From: Clostridiaceae bacterium
Lineage (GTDB): Bacteria > Bacillota > Clostridia > Oscillospirales > Butyricicoccaceae
Length of the DNA: 64,000 nucleotides
Direction: 5' to 3'
NCBI GenBank assembly: GCA_009911355.1
Contig: QXXE01000004.1
Location: forward strand, 46,845-110,844
Made by a program: the position numbers and the translations under genes. Shown in pieces: positions 55,563 to 64,000 of this stretch. Position 1 is the first letter of the stretch; each line of letters begins with the position of its first letter. The notes beneath the pieces are model-generated. The model searched no databases. It had not been told where the DNA came from and saw only the letters and a program-made list of their open reading frames with translations.

Positions 55563-56669
55563 ATGAACCCGATTTATGAAATCAATATGAACAATGCTCA
55601 GGTTGTTGTTGACACTGGGCGTGTTAAGCAGAACTCCCCTGTTGTCGAGGTGTTTTCTGCTCTCGCAGCGGGCATGAAGCCCAATGTGGATGCCAAGGTT
55701 TTGGACAAATCTGTGGCAACGCTGAAGGAGCTGTCTTCTAAGGCTTTGGCTGGCGATCTTGCCGCACAGAGCGAAATCAATACCATTGTCCGTTTCGCTA
55801 TTGAGCCGAAACTGCTGGAGGCTGTGCGCCTATTCGACTTTATGGGTACTTATCGTCGGATCGGATACCACGAAGCTCCTATGATGAAGACCTATAAGTA
55901 TGAGAGCGTGGATTCTCGTTTCCAGGCTTCCAGTGCTGATGTGCCGTTTGCGGCTTGGAATTGGCGTGAGTACCCCATCGGCACCCAGACTATTTCTGGT
56001 GGCTTTGCTGTTGATTACCGTGAGCTTCAGAGCGGCAATTTCGACGGCAATATTGCCGAGGGTATGAACCAGGTGCAGACTGATATGCAGAATAAGGCTG
56101 TCTATTATGTGATGACTGTTCTGTACAATGCGCTGAAGAACGCTAAGGGCGTGAAGCACTTTGCTGAGTCCACCGGTATTACCAAGACCGGCGTTGACAA
56201 TATGCTGAAGTCCATGCGTCGGTACGGCAAGGTCAACATCGCTGGTGACTACTCTGTGGTTAGCCAGTTTAACGATTTTGCTGGGTTCAAGTCTCTGGCA
56301 GCTGACGAGACGCGGTACGCAAACACTATTGTCGCTGAGGAGATTCGTAAGACTGGACTTGTCAATTTGTACAACGGCGCAATCGTGACCGAGCTGCCCA
56401 ACGCAATTAACTGGACGAAGCTGAATGCTGCGGGCACCGACTACGATCTGTATATGCCCCAAGGTCTGCTGTTCTTCCTGCCCCGTGGCGCTGTGTCCCC
56501 GCTGCAGGTCTTCCTGCGTGGTGGTCTGACCACTATGACTGGTGACGACATCGTGACTCGGCAGCATCTGACCCGCTTCGACATGGAACTGGGCGCTGGT
56601 GTTGCGGAGGGTATGGAGGATCAGATCGGTCTGATTTCCGACACCAACTTTGAGGCACCCACCGTCTAA
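55563..56669 (+). CDS. Major capsid protein (HK97 fold)
   Basis: 368 residues from ATG 55563 (GGAGGG). N-terminal helical delta-like region, then the body (RFAIEPKLLEAVRLFDFMGT, YKYESVDSRFQ, VDNMLKSMRRYG) and C-terminal beta region with DLYMPQGLLFFLPRG. Position and composition fit the HK97-like shell protein. A leader motif copy (56672-56685) and terminator follow. Confidence 0.85.
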   Translation: MNPIYEINMNNAQVVVDTGRVKQNSPVVEVFSALAAGMKPNVDAKVLDKSVATLKELSSKALAGDLAAQSEINTIVRFAIEPKLLEAVRLFDFMGTYRRIGYHEAPMMKTYKYESVDSRFQASSADVPFAAWNWREYPIGTQTISGGFAVDYRELQSGNFDGNIAEGMNQVQTDMQNKAVYYVMTVLYNALKNAKGVKHFAESTGITKTGVDNMLKSMRRYGKVNIAGDYSVVSQFNDFAGFKSLAADETRYANTIVAEEIRKTGLVNLYNGAIVTELPNAINWTKLNAAGTDYDLYMPQGLLFFLPRGAVSPLQVFLRGGLTTMTGDDIVTRQHLTRFDMELGAGVAEGMEDQIGLISDTNFEAPTV

Positions 56670-56671
56670 GC

Positions 56672-56685
56672 GACGAACTAAATCA
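56672..56685 (+). promoter_or_regulatory. RACGAACAAAATCA motif (one base variant)
   Basis: GACGAACTAAATCA between capsid gene and terminator. Confidence 0.5.
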
Positions 56686-56698
56686 AAGAAAACTAAAA

Positions 56699-56725
56699 GG
56701 GAGGGGTAAAACCCTCCCTAATTTT
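56699..56725 (+). terminator. Hairpin terminator
   Basis: GGGAGGG-GTAAAA-CCCTCCC then TAATTTTC, after the capsid gene; would limit read-through into connector genes. Confidence 0.85.
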
Positions 56726-56745
56726 CAATAACAAGGAGAATCGTT

Positions 56746-57216
56746 ATGGCAACAAATAACAATGTCCTGGTAAATAATCTGTGCGCTTGGCCTCTCTCTT
56801 TCTGGCGTAAAGCTGGGCAGGGTGATGTTGAGATCCCCGCGAACGCGAAGAACTGGCCTCTGCTGTCATTCGAGGAGGTTCAGGCACAGATTCAAACTGG
56901 GAATAGGATGTTCACTGGCACAGACGGTATGGGCAACCATGCTCGTATTCAGATTGTCAATGATGAGCAACGTAAGCAGCTTTTCGGCCTGGAAAGTGTG
57001 GAGACAGACGCTCCTGCTCTGCTGAACCTGGATGCTGTCAAGGCATTGCTGAATATCCGTACTAAGGCCAAGTTCAACGAGCAGCTTAAAGCAATGGTAA
57101 CAACCGATGCTGAGAAGAAGATGCTGGTAGAGTTGGCACAGCAGGCCGGGTCAGATGATGTTGAGGCGTGGAAGGTGGATGCCCTACGTGCTCTGGCTGA
57201 AACTGCCGCCGTTTAG
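56746..57216 (+). CDS. Unknown head protein downstream of capsid gene
   Basis: 156 residues; AAGGAG upstream. Beta N-terminus (CAWPLSFWRKAGQGDVEIP) and two-helix C-terminus rich in Ala/Lys. Location suggests a head or neck component; family not recognised. Confidence 0.7.
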   Translation: MATNNNVLVNNLCAWPLSFWRKAGQGDVEIPANAKNWPLLSFEEVQAQIQTGNRMFTGTDGMGNHARIQIVNDEQRKQLFGLESVETDAPALLNLDAVKALLNIRTKAKFNEQLKAMVTTDAEKKMLVELAQQAGSDDVEAWKVDALRALAETAAV

Positions 57217-57242
57217 GTCTGAGAGAGGAGAGGGTATGGAAT

Positions 57243-57647
57243 ATGCCTAACGCTAAGAGAACAACCTTTGCGGATATTGAGAAAACCTTCCATTCCATGC
57301 CTTTGACGAAATTTGAAATCCCAGAAGGATTAGAGGCAGAATGGCTTGCCACAGCGGTTGCAGATTATGAGTTGAATTTAAGCTGCGACTTGCGGTATAA
57401 CGAGAAAACACAAAAGTTTGCCGGCAAACTGGATAGAACCGTTTGCCGGACGCTGGCGCAGATGATGTATGTGTCTTATCTGCAAAGGGAATTGAGCCGT
57501 GTCATGGCCTTGAATGGTATTTACGGTAAAGATGTACAGCTGACAGGGCAGGATGCTACAAAGCGTGTGACCAAGCAGGAGCTTGACGATCAGATTGCTT
57601 TGGTTGAAAGACTGCTCCATCGGCAGAAAGATCATACGTATGGATAA
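57243..57647 (+). CDS. Head-tail connector candidate
   Basis: 134 residues. Helical (ADYELNLSCDLRYNEK, TVCRTLAQMMYVSYLQREL). Small helical gene immediately after the capsid region, as for adaptor proteins of the gp6/gp15 type; assignment by position. Confidence 0.6.
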   Translation: MPNAKRTTFADIEKTFHSMPLTKFEIPEGLEAEWLATAVADYELNLSCDLRYNEKTQKFAGKLDRTVCRTLAQMMYVSYLQRELSRVMALNGIYGKDVQLTGQDATKRVTKQELDDQIALVERLLHRQKDHTYG

Positions 57648-57658
57648 GGGGTGGTAAT

Positions 57659-58711
57659 ATGTCAGAGGAATCCAAGAGCTGGTATCGGATGACACGCCCC
57701 CTTTTCAACAGCGGTTTTGAGGATGATGAGTTTTGGGCATATGGTCAGGATGGCTTTCAGGAGGTGCTTGACTCTTTTATCGGGGCCGATGTGTTGATCT
57801 ATGATAAGGCTGTATATGCCCAGCCACAACAGGTAAGAGCAATCGTTCAAAATAAGACCAGCGATGTTTACAACAGCACGACAGTACGACAAATTCTCTG
57901 TAATATTGGAATTTTGAAGTGCGGGCAGTATGTGAAATACGATGGAGCATTCTGGCTGGTCAGTGCGTTGCCAGACAACAACCGTATTTACGAAAAAGCG
58001 GTATTGTGGAAATGCAAACATTCCATTCGATTTGTTTCCCCGCTGACTGGTGAGATTGTAGACTATCCAGTATTTAGCACCAATAGTACACAGTACGGTA
58101 CAGGTGAGTTGGAAAAGACCCACATGAATGTTGGAGAAGATCAGCATTTAATTTATCTCCCATTTAACCAAGAGACGATTTTGCTGGATGACAATTTCCG
58201 CTTTATCATGGATAAAAGACGTGACAAGCCAAGTGTCTATCGTATTACAAGGGTAGATCCTGTTTCTTATGCGGTAGGCAGTGAGCGTGAGGAGGATGGG
58301 TTAATTCAATGGTCAGTGCTGCAAGACCAGCTGAATACCGCAACAGACAGTGTTGAACTGATGATTGCAGATTATCATGCTGCTACCTCTGGTGGTGTAG
58401 AGGAAGTACCAGGGTCAACGGCTTCTCTCATATTGACTGATTTGGACGGAGACTTCAGATTGGCAAGTGGCGAAACAAAGCAAGTACAGGTTCGTTGTTT
58501 GACGGCTGATGGAGATCCTATTGATCCACCTCAATACCACTTGGAATGCGACTTTGGCGGTGCAGTCAGTATTATCGCAGAGGAAGATGGTGTAATTACA
58601 TTACAGGCAAAGAGCGATCCATCTTATGTTGGAAAGCAAATTGAAATCAAAGCGATCAATGACGAACTCGCGTGTGAGGCTGTCATTACTATTCAAATCG
58701 TGAATTGGTAG
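57659..58711 (+). CDS. Head closure/neck protein with C-terminal Ig-like domain
   Basis: 350 residues. The N-terminal half is a beta-rich domain consistent with a stopper protein (RQILCNIGILKCGQYVKYDG). The last about 85 residues (LDGDFRLASGETKQVQVRCL ... AVITIQIVNW) form an Ig-like or BIG-2-like module, a common addition on virion proteins. Confidence 0.6.
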   Translation: MSEESKSWYRMTRPLFNSGFEDDEFWAYGQDGFQEVLDSFIGADVLIYDKAVYAQPQQVRAIVQNKTSDVYNSTTVRQILCNIGILKCGQYVKYDGAFWLVSALPDNNRIYEKAVLWKCKHSIRFVSPLTGEIVDYPVFSTNSTQYGTGELEKTHMNVGEDQHLIYLPFNQETILLDDNFRFIMDKRRDKPSVYRITRVDPVSYAVGSEREEDGLIQWSVLQDQLNTATDSVELMIADYHAATSGGVEEVPGSTASLILTDLDGDFRLASGETKQVQVRCLTADGDPIDPPQYHLECDFGGAVSIIAEEDGVITLQAKSDPSYVGKQIEIKAINDELACEAVITIQIVNW

Positions 58712-58724
58712 GGAGGTGAAGAGA

Positions 58725-59222
58725 GTGCCGCATTTTGACGCGATGATTCAGCAAAAAATCCTTTTGAAGCGTAAGCTGCTACAAAATCAGGCAGTGGTAA
58801 ACCTGCTTTGTAATGTGGGCAATAATGTAGTGGAGTTTGAGAATATCAGAACGGGAAGCAAAAGTCCTGCGGCGTCTCTTATCAAAACTCACTTTTATGT
58901 CCCAGATACACAAACAGTAGATAAAAACTTCATTACGATGCGTAGCCGTGTGGTATATACCGACTCGAATGTGGTGAAGGAGACGGGGATCACCGTCTAT
59001 ATCATCTGTAACGAACACCAAATTGACTTGCTGCAGGGTTCCAGAGCGGATCTGCTGGCAGATGAGGTTGATTGTATTCTGAATAACGGAGAGGAACCTT
59101 TGTTTGGGCTGGGAGGAATTGTTCTGAGCACAGCAGATGAGGTTCAGTTTAACGAAGGATATTCTGGGTGGCAAATCCCATATATCACTCACGAGAGGAA
59201 TAGGAGCGCAGAACTGTTATGA
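58725..59222 (+). CDS. Tail completion candidate
   Basis: 165 residues from GTG 58725 (GGAGGTGA). Helical N-terminus, then a mixed domain ending with WQIPYITHERNRSAELL. The order stopper, this gene, tail tube matches tail terminator or neck-completion genes; assignment by synteny. Confidence 0.55.
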   Translation: MPHFDAMIQQKILLKRKLLQNQAVVNLLCNVGNNVVEFENIRTGSKSPAASLIKTHFYVPDTQTVDKNFITMRSRVVYTDSNVVKETGITVYIICNEHQIDLLQGSRADLLADEVDCILNNGEEPLFGLGGIVLSTADEVQFNEGYSGWQIPYITHERNRSAELL

Positions 59223-59938
59223 TTGATAGTCTAACTGCGCTGACAGGCGAAGCGTACAAAATTACACCAAAAATTGGAGTGAGGAACCCAACATTGAGGG
59301 AGATCTACCATTATGGGGAGCAGCAGTATTTTGGACTTGCACAGACAATTTGTGCAACACCCGCTGACCGTAAGGTAGAGATATGGGACGCTATGAATAC
59401 TTATTGGGATAGGATAGACGAGTATGAGTTGTTTGTGTCTACGTTTAGAGCTATCCAGTTGCGTGACACGAAGATACTGTTTGGGGATTTAGATGTGGCT
59501 TCGTTTCAACCCATGCCCTCAAAGAACCTCAAAGATTTTGTTCTTGTGAATCGGGATGGGGCGGTAATCGACCGTGCGGTTTACAAGTTGCTAACTGATT
59601 ATCTACGGCATATCCATCAGTTCAAAAAGAATGAAGTGAAGCCGTATGACGATTATACCAGAGATATTATGATCGAGGCGGATCGGGATGATCGCGAGGA
59701 CGCAGCAAACAAGCCGTTCAAGTCCATGCTGAAACCACTTGTTTCTTCGGCAATAAACCTGCCTGGATCTCAATTTCGATGGGATACTGTTTGGGATGCA
59801 CCTATCGGAGTGTTTATGGACAGTATTATGCGTATGCAAAAGCGTGACCATTACTATTTCACAATGCTTGGAATTTATAGTGGTTGCGTTGATATGAAAA
59901 AAATCAACAAAAAAGAGCTTGAATGGATGTCTGACTGA
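59219..59938 (+). CDS. Unknown 239-residue structural-region protein
   Basis: Start overlaps the previous stop (ATGA). Mixed helical; GVRNPTLREIYHYGEQQYFG opening and charged YTRDIMIEADRDDREDA middle. No family recognised. Confidence 0.7.
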   Translation: MIDSLTALTGEAYKITPKIGVRNPTLREIYHYGEQQYFGLAQTICATPADRKVEIWDAMNTYWDRIDEYELFVSTFRAIQLRDTKILFGDLDVASFQPMPSKNLKDFVLVNRDGAVIDRAVYKLLTDYLRHIHQFKKNEVKPYDDYTRDIMIEADRDDREDAANKPFKSMLKPLVSSAINLPGSQFRWDTVWDAPIGVFMDSIMRMQKRDHYYFTMLGIYSGCVDMKKINKKELEWMSD

Positions 59939-59970
59939 CACCTGCGGCTAACAAGAAAGGATGGTTAATT

Positions 59971-60765
59971 ATGCCTAATTTTGACATTAAGAGTGCTGTT
60001 ATCAACAGATTTCTCCGTCTAACCGAGGTAGATCTGGAGTCTGGTATGGTGAATTGGGTGCTCAGAAACATCGAAAGCCCCCAGGCTGAGTTCACTGGCG
60101 AATCTGTGGATAAGACCGACGAGCGTGGTATTCTAATCTCACGTTTTGATACCGCCAAGGGTTTCACTCTGTCCGGCGAAAGTTCTAAGCTGGAGCTTGG
60201 CCTGATGGCTTCTCAGCTGGGTACTGAGGTTCAGGTGGCGACCGCCGACAAGAAGATCAAGGGTGAGGATTTCGAGATCATCACGATTGTGGAGGACAGT
60301 GGTGAAAAGAAAGCTACCATGGCTTATACCCCGACGACTACCCCCAGTGTGGTGTACGCGATCAACAAGGACAAGTCTCTGGGCGATCCCATTGAAGTCG
60401 GTACTGCTGATGAAAACGCCAAGATTACCGGAAATGTTATCACGCTGCCTGATACCTATACCGGAAGTCGTATTGGCGTGCTGTATCAGTACGAGACGGA
60501 CGAGGCCGTTCGTGTGACCGACAGCTCTGAAACCTTCAACAAGAATGCCAAGTATATTGCCAAGATCCTGGCTGAAGATGTGTGTGGTGTGACCGCTGCT
60601 ATCACTATTGTGATTTCCAAGGGTAAGCTGGACAACAACTTCAGTCTGAATCTGACCACCGAGGGCACCCACCCCTTCAGCATTTCCGCCATGAAGGATT
60701 ACTGCTCCGAGGAGGAAGAGCTGTGCTACATCCTCATCGGTAAGGCAGTTGGCGTGGGCGTGTAA
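59971..60765 (+). CDS. Major tail (tube) protein candidate
   Basis: 264 residues; AAGGA upstream. N-terminal tail-tube-like domain, a central beta insertion (TYTPTTTPSVVYAINKDKSL), and a C-terminal domain with FSLNLTTEGTHPFSISAMKD. Compositional and positional match to tail tube proteins of siphoviruses and myoviruses. Confidence 0.75.
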   Translation: MPNFDIKSAVINRFLRLTEVDLESGMVNWVLRNIESPQAEFTGESVDKTDERGILISRFDTAKGFTLSGESSKLELGLMASQLGTEVQVATADKKIKGEDFEIITIVEDSGEKKATMAYTPTTTPSVVYAINKDKSLGDPIEVGTADENAKITGNVITLPDTYTGSRIGVLYQYETDEAVRVTDSSETFNKNAKYIAKILAEDVCGVTAAITIVISKGKLDNNFSLNLTTEGTHPFSISAMKDYCSEEEELCYILIGKAVGVGV

Positions 60766-60768
60766 GCG

Positions 60769-61131
60769 ATGAAGCGTCATTGCCGGGTGTGCGGTGCAGA
60801 GTACGAGTATTGCTATTCCTGTGAAAAGGTTCATAGCTGGCGTGCTCTGACCGACACCGCCGACCATTACTATATTCTCAATGTCTTGATGGAATATCAG
60901 GGCGATCACGATGCTGTGAAAGCCTATCATGCTCTTAGCAAACGTGGTGTGAATATTCGAGAGACAGACGGCCTTTTGCCGAGTGTGAAAATGCTCATGG
61001 TGGAAATCGCCTCAAAAGTGAAAGGTATGAATGGGACGAGAAAGAAAGCTGTTCCCGCTGGTCAGGCGGTCGTTGAGAAGAAGGATGAAAAGCAGTTGCA
61101 TTCAACAGATGATGCTGAGGTAAGTGAATAA
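60769..61131 (+). CDS. Zinc-finger protein after tail tube gene
   Basis: 120 residues, ATG 3 nt after the tube stop. CRVCGAEYEYCYSCEK zinc knuckle at 5-20, helical centre, charged low-complexity tail. Related small proteins often follow tail genes in clostridial phages; role in tail assembly possible. The terminator at 61140 follows. Confidence 0.7.
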   Translation: MKRHCRVCGAEYEYCYSCEKVHSWRALTDTADHYYILNVLMEYQGDHDAVKAYHALSKRGVNIRETDGLLPSVKMLMVEIASKVKGMNGTRKKAVPAGQAVVEKKDEKQLHSTDDAEVSE

Positions 61132-61139
61132 GAATAAAG

Positions 61140-61180
61140 AAGAGGCGTTGCAGAAAATAGGCTGCAGCGCCTCCTTTTTC
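61140..61180 (+). terminator. Rho-independent terminator
   Basis: GAGGCGTTGCAG-loop-CTGCAGCGCCTC then CTTTTT. Confidence 0.95.
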
Positions 61181-61199
61181 GATTTGGAGGTGAGTAGAG

Positions 61200-61733
61200 G
61201 TGAATATCCTGGCCGTTGATCAGGCCAGACATGGTGCGTGGGCTGTTTTCGATTATGAAGAAAAGTCTCTGGTTGACTATGGGACGTGGGCTTTTGAGAG
61301 CAAAAATCATACATTTGAACAGGCAATTTTGCACATCGAGGCGTTGATAAATGAAGTGATACACACGCGCTGCATTGATGCGGTTTTCTTTGAGGACATT
61401 CAGTTGAGAAAGAATGTGCAATCTTTCAAGAAACTGGCACAGTTGCAGGGTGTACTCGTAAATCTGTGTGAGAAAAACGAATACCTTTATGGTCTTGTAG
61501 CACCAACGCAATGGCAAAATTTTTGTAAAGCACGAGGCAGAACTACCAAGGAAATCAAATCCAAGGTAAAAGAGGTGGAGCTTGAACCAAAGAAAAGTTC
61601 CAAAATTCTTTCTCTGCAATTTGTGCGGGAAAAGTTCGGAATCGAGACTGATAATGACAACCTTTCGGATGCAATCTGTATTGGTCACTATGTCGTAAAC
61701 AATTTGGAAATATCAAAAGGAGAGAAAACATGA
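61200..61733 (+). CDS. RuvC-like Holliday junction resolvase
   Basis: 177 residues, GTG start behind GGAGGTGAG. RNase H-fold catalytic acids: Asp in LAVDQARHG, Glu in VFFEDIQL (near 63), and the C-terminal pair in DNDNLSDAICIGH (near 155). Resolves branched DNA before packaging. Confidence 0.85.
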   Translation: MNILAVDQARHGAWAVFDYEEKSLVDYGTWAFESKNHTFEQAILHIEALINEVIHTRCIDAVFFEDIQLRKNVQSFKKLAQLQGVLVNLCEKNEYLYGLVAPTQWQNFCKARGRTTKEIKSKVKEVELEPKKSSKILSLQFVREKFGIETDNDNLSDAICIGHYVVNNLEISKGEKT

Positions 61734-62377
61734 GTGCAAACATGAAGAATCGTATTTGTGGTGAATTTGCCGAGGACTTTGAGGATATTCAGGATTTGAT
61801 GGAGGATGTGCTTCCTGAACCTTCCTTGCTTGAATACTATCGTCGGCTGAAAAAGAGGGAAATTCTCTGGAACGACGAAATTGATGATGCCACAGTCGAC
61901 ATTGCGCTTTACATCCGAAAGTGGAATGCAGAGGATAGAGGCATTGAACCGAAGGATCGTCGGCCTATCAAAATCCTTATCAATTCAGACGGCGGCAGTG
62001 TGGATACAGTGCTGCACATCATTGATATGATCCACTTATCTAAAACCCCCGTTTATACCATTGGCATGGGACGAGTTTATAGTGCTGGTGGCCTTTTGCT
62101 GATGGCCGGTCACAAACGGTATATCTTCCCTCATACCAGTTGTCTTATTCACGATGGATCTTCTGGTGCAATCGGCAGTATTGGCAAAATGTTGGATAAC
62201 TTGGAATTTACCAAGGAGCTGGAGGTGCGGATGAAAGCGTATATCATTTCCAGCACTCACATTACGGAGGATGTTTATGACAAGAACTACCGGCGAGACT
62301 GGTTTATGTTCAGTGAAGAAATGATTAAGTTGGGAATCGCTGATGAGATTGTGACAGACATTGATACCATTCTTTAA
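61730..62377 (+). CDS. ClpP-family serine protease
   Basis: 215 residues. SDGGSVDTVLHIIDMI, the nucleophile in YSAGGLLLMAG (near 120), and His in FPHTSCLIHDGS (near 137) are the ClpP set. An N-terminal extension of about 45 residues is acidic. In phages ClpP-like proteins often mature capsids. Here a separate protease-like gene exists at 53871, so it might act elsewhere. Confidence 0.9.
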   Translation: MSANMKNRICGEFAEDFEDIQDLMEDVLPEPSLLEYYRRLKKREILWNDEIDDATVDIALYIRKWNAEDRGIEPKDRRPIKILINSDGGSVDTVLHIIDMIHLSKTPVYTIGMGRVYSAGGLLLMAGHKRYIFPHTSCLIHDGSSGAIGSIGKMLDNLEFTKELEVRMKAYIISSTHITEDVYDKNYRRDWFMFSEEMIKLGIADEIVTDIDTIL

Positions 62378-62389
62378 GGAGTGAAAAAT

Positions 62390-63115
62390 ATGGCGCGGAA
62401 AAATATTGGCGTGAGCATTCATGATGTTCCTATTACCCTTTCTGAACACCCGTTTTATGGGCTGAGGCTGGATGAACAGCAAAAGATTTTTCGGGATGCG
62501 ATTTGGAGCAAGGAGAAACTGGTTGTTTTCTGTAACGCCAAGGCAGGTACAGGAAAAACACTTATGGCTACTGCCACGGCCAATCTTCTATATGAGTATG
62601 GCAGAAGCCAAGGCATTGTGTATATCGCTTCACCGACACAGGAACAAAAACAAGGTTTCCTAAAGGGAACTATCGAAGAAAAATCCGAACCGTATTTCGA
62701 GCCGTTTTATGAAGCGTTAGATAAGATAGGTGTGAATCGGAACACCGCATTTTATGACAGTTCTATCAACGAGAAGTACCAGAGCGCCTACATCGAATGT
62801 TTGACACACACTTTTCTGCGAGGCACGAACTTTGAGAACAAGGTAGTTATTGTAGATGAAGCCCAGAATTTCTACTTTGATGAGTTAAAAAAAGTGCTAA
62901 CACGTGTCCATGATAGCTGCAAAGTAATTGTTATCGGACATGACGGACAGAACGACCTTATTTCCAATCCGGAGCGTTCTGGATTTGTGCCTTACATGGA
63001 GTGGTTTAACAATGATGAGCGGACGGCAGTTTGCCGTCTGGAAAAGAACTATCGTGGCTGGATCAGTCAACACGCGGATGATTTGACTTACAATCTGGCT
63101 ATGAAAATGAACTGA
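62390..63115 (+). CDS. PhoH-family ATPase
   Basis: 241 residues from ATG 62390 (AAGGAGTG). Walker A NAKAGTGKTL near 45 and Walker B VVIVDEAQNF near 148 with the PhoH-like surrounding sequence; function in phage unknown, RNA helicase-like activity proposed for the family. Confidence 0.9.
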   Translation: MARKNIGVSIHDVPITLSEHPFYGLRLDEQQKIFRDAIWSKEKLVVFCNAKAGTGKTLMATATANLLYEYGRSQGIVYIASPTQEQKQGFLKGTIEEKSEPYFEPFYEALDKIGVNRNTAFYDSSINEKYQSAYIECLTHTFLRGTNFENKVVIVDEAQNFYFDELKKVLTRVHDSCKVIVIGHDGQNDLISNPERSGFVPYMEWFNNDERTAVCRLEKNYRGWISQHADDLTYNLAMKMN

Positions 63116-63133
63116 TTCTGGAGGATTATGATA

Positions 63134-63754
63134 ATGAAGAAAATCGCAGTGAATACTGTAAAAGCCTTTCTAAAAGAGCACAAGCGTGAAGACGCATATA
63201 CCCAGACATTCACCATGGGAGACAGTTCTTTTGAAGTGGCCTTTCACACAGCGTTGACAGTAAGTGAGAAAACCACCTTTATCAATCGGGTGATTTCCGG
63301 TTGTTTTGATTCTACGGGCAAATTCCGGCCTGAGTATGTTTCCCCTATGCTGCGGGCCACAATTATGCAGATGTGTACGAACCTTCCGCCCCTGACTCTC
63401 AAAAACGAAACAGACGATGAGGGCGCTGCGGCATTGGATTTGAACGGCATGAACGAGCTGTATTTGGCTCTCAATCTGGATGCCGTGCAGAATGAGGGGT
63501 ATCAGGCTATGTTGGGTGAAATGGTTGCCCTCTGTACTCAAGCTATCGACTGGAAGAAGGGCTGTACTTTGAGTGGTAACACAACGGAGAACGCTCTGCG
63601 TGATTTGATTGTGGCTCTGACTACAAAGGTGGATAGTCTGAATGTGAGCGACCTGATGCAGTTTGCAGGTGATCTGTCTGTTGCGACAAAGGGGTTAGAC
63701 GAGGGCGGCATTTTGCAAGGATTACTTAAACTCCACGAGGGGAAGAAAGAGTAA
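63134..63754 (+). CDS. Unknown 206-residue protein (tail assembly chaperone candidate)
   Basis: ATG 63134 gives good spacing to GGAGG (63128 too close). Helical with VAFHTALTVSEKTTFINRVI early and GDLSVATKGLDEGGILQGLL late; acidic middle. The opening resembles tail assembly chaperones of Firmicute phages. No obvious frameshift extension. Confidence 0.55.
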   Translation: MKKIAVNTVKAFLKEHKREDAYTQTFTMGDSSFEVAFHTALTVSEKTTFINRVISGCFDSTGKFRPEYVSPMLRATIMQMCTNLPPLTLKNETDDEGAAALDLNGMNELYLALNLDAVQNEGYQAMLGEMVALCTQAIDWKKGCTLSGNTTENALRDLIVALTTKVDSLNVSDLMQFAGDLSVATKGLDEGGILQGLLKLHEGKKE

Positions 63755-63771
63755 AAGAAGGAGGTGGCGGC

Positions 63772-63948
63772 ATGGGTACGACTATTCGTGAAGCTCTTGC
63801 GGCAGCGAACAAAAAATTGATGGGAAAGATTGACGATGCCATGAATAATGAAGTATTCAAAGAGATTCAAGACGAAGAAGCCGCCACCATTTACGAGGTT
63901 ATCTATAAAGTCTATACGCCTCGAATGATGTTGTACCATTTTAGTTGA
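63772..63948 (+). pseudogene. Truncated HK97 gp10-like gene, interrupted near the right edge
   Basis: 58 codons; GGAGGTGG upstream. The N-terminus (TTIREALAAANKKLMGKI ... EEAATIYEVIYKVYTP) matches the opening of small phage neck/tail genes whose VYTP is normally followed by a YERR-type stretch. Here the frame instead reads RMMLYHFS and stops. The following bases have TTGACA (63945) and TGTATAAT (63971-63978) with a 22-nt gap, and AGGGAGG at the edge. This is consistent with the end of an inserted element that begins here, or with a frameshift. Confidence 0.5.
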
Positions 63949-64000
63949 CACCTCATACGCAAGGATTTAATGTATAATCAAAGAGAATTAGGGAGGCAAC

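Overview
The window reads as part of the genome of a large, probably temperate tailed phage of a gut Firmicute (Clostridia, Oscillospiraceae-like). This host inference rests on strong AGGAGG ribosome sites, clostridial-type repressor/ImmA genes and tRNA style; it is not proven. No ribosomal or metabolic chromosomal genes are present, the right end holds a complete HK97-type head module, and a large tRNA/tmRNA cluster lies in the middle.

Layout. 1-2.66 kb (minus): an edge-truncated DUF2828/TROVE-like gene and six tRNA genes. Four of the tRNAs are interrupted by 41-47 nt insertions carrying an ACAGCAA motif. 2.66-6.9 kb: SPFH/prohibitin-like protein, a tyrosine-recombinase-fold (MrpR-like) protein, and an XRE repressor plus ImmA metallopeptidase behind a divergent operator-promoter region. 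6.9-31.6 kb (almost all minus): a methyltransferase-helicase fusion, then about 45 mostly small unknown genes. They are organised as repeated cassettes of promoter, gene(s) and hairpin terminator. Twenty-four copies of one bipartite promoter-like element (GGTTAGCA-N15-CTGTAAT, invariant spacing) serve this arm. Recognisable members are DUF932, SprT-like, MazF-like and a sigma-like HTH protein. 31.7-32.7 kb is a strangely T-poor gap.

32.8-44.2 kb (plus): tyrosine recombinase, phosphoesterases, DUF1848, HNH nuclease, OGG-like glycosylase, helicase-like protein, a 944-residue protein with the DFDSD signature of two-barrel (YonO/QDE-1-like) RNA polymerases, and HU. 44.2-49.3 kb (plus): a consensus promoter framed by an inverted repeat, about 690 nt of apparently structured noncoding RNA (position and size fit ROOL/GOLLD-type RNAs), 20 tRNAs and a tmRNA. 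49.4-64 kb (plus): terminase (large subunit split by a -1 frameshift), portal, protease-scaffold, capsid, connectors, tail tube, RuvC-like resolvase, ClpP-like protease, PhoH, and a gene cut short at the right edge.

Working together: the left arm looks like an early host-takeover region read from many copies of one promoter, next to the lysogeny switch. The central arm replicates and transcribes the genome and supplies translation RNAs. The right arm builds virions. A second short sense-strand motif (RACGAACAAAATCA, about 15 copies) lies in leaders across all arms. The most unusual content is the family of short interrupting RNA elements. Removing them restores canonical or near-canonical tRNA folds. 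The same two-stem element also stands free, in circularly permuted form, next to tRNAs and the tmRNA.
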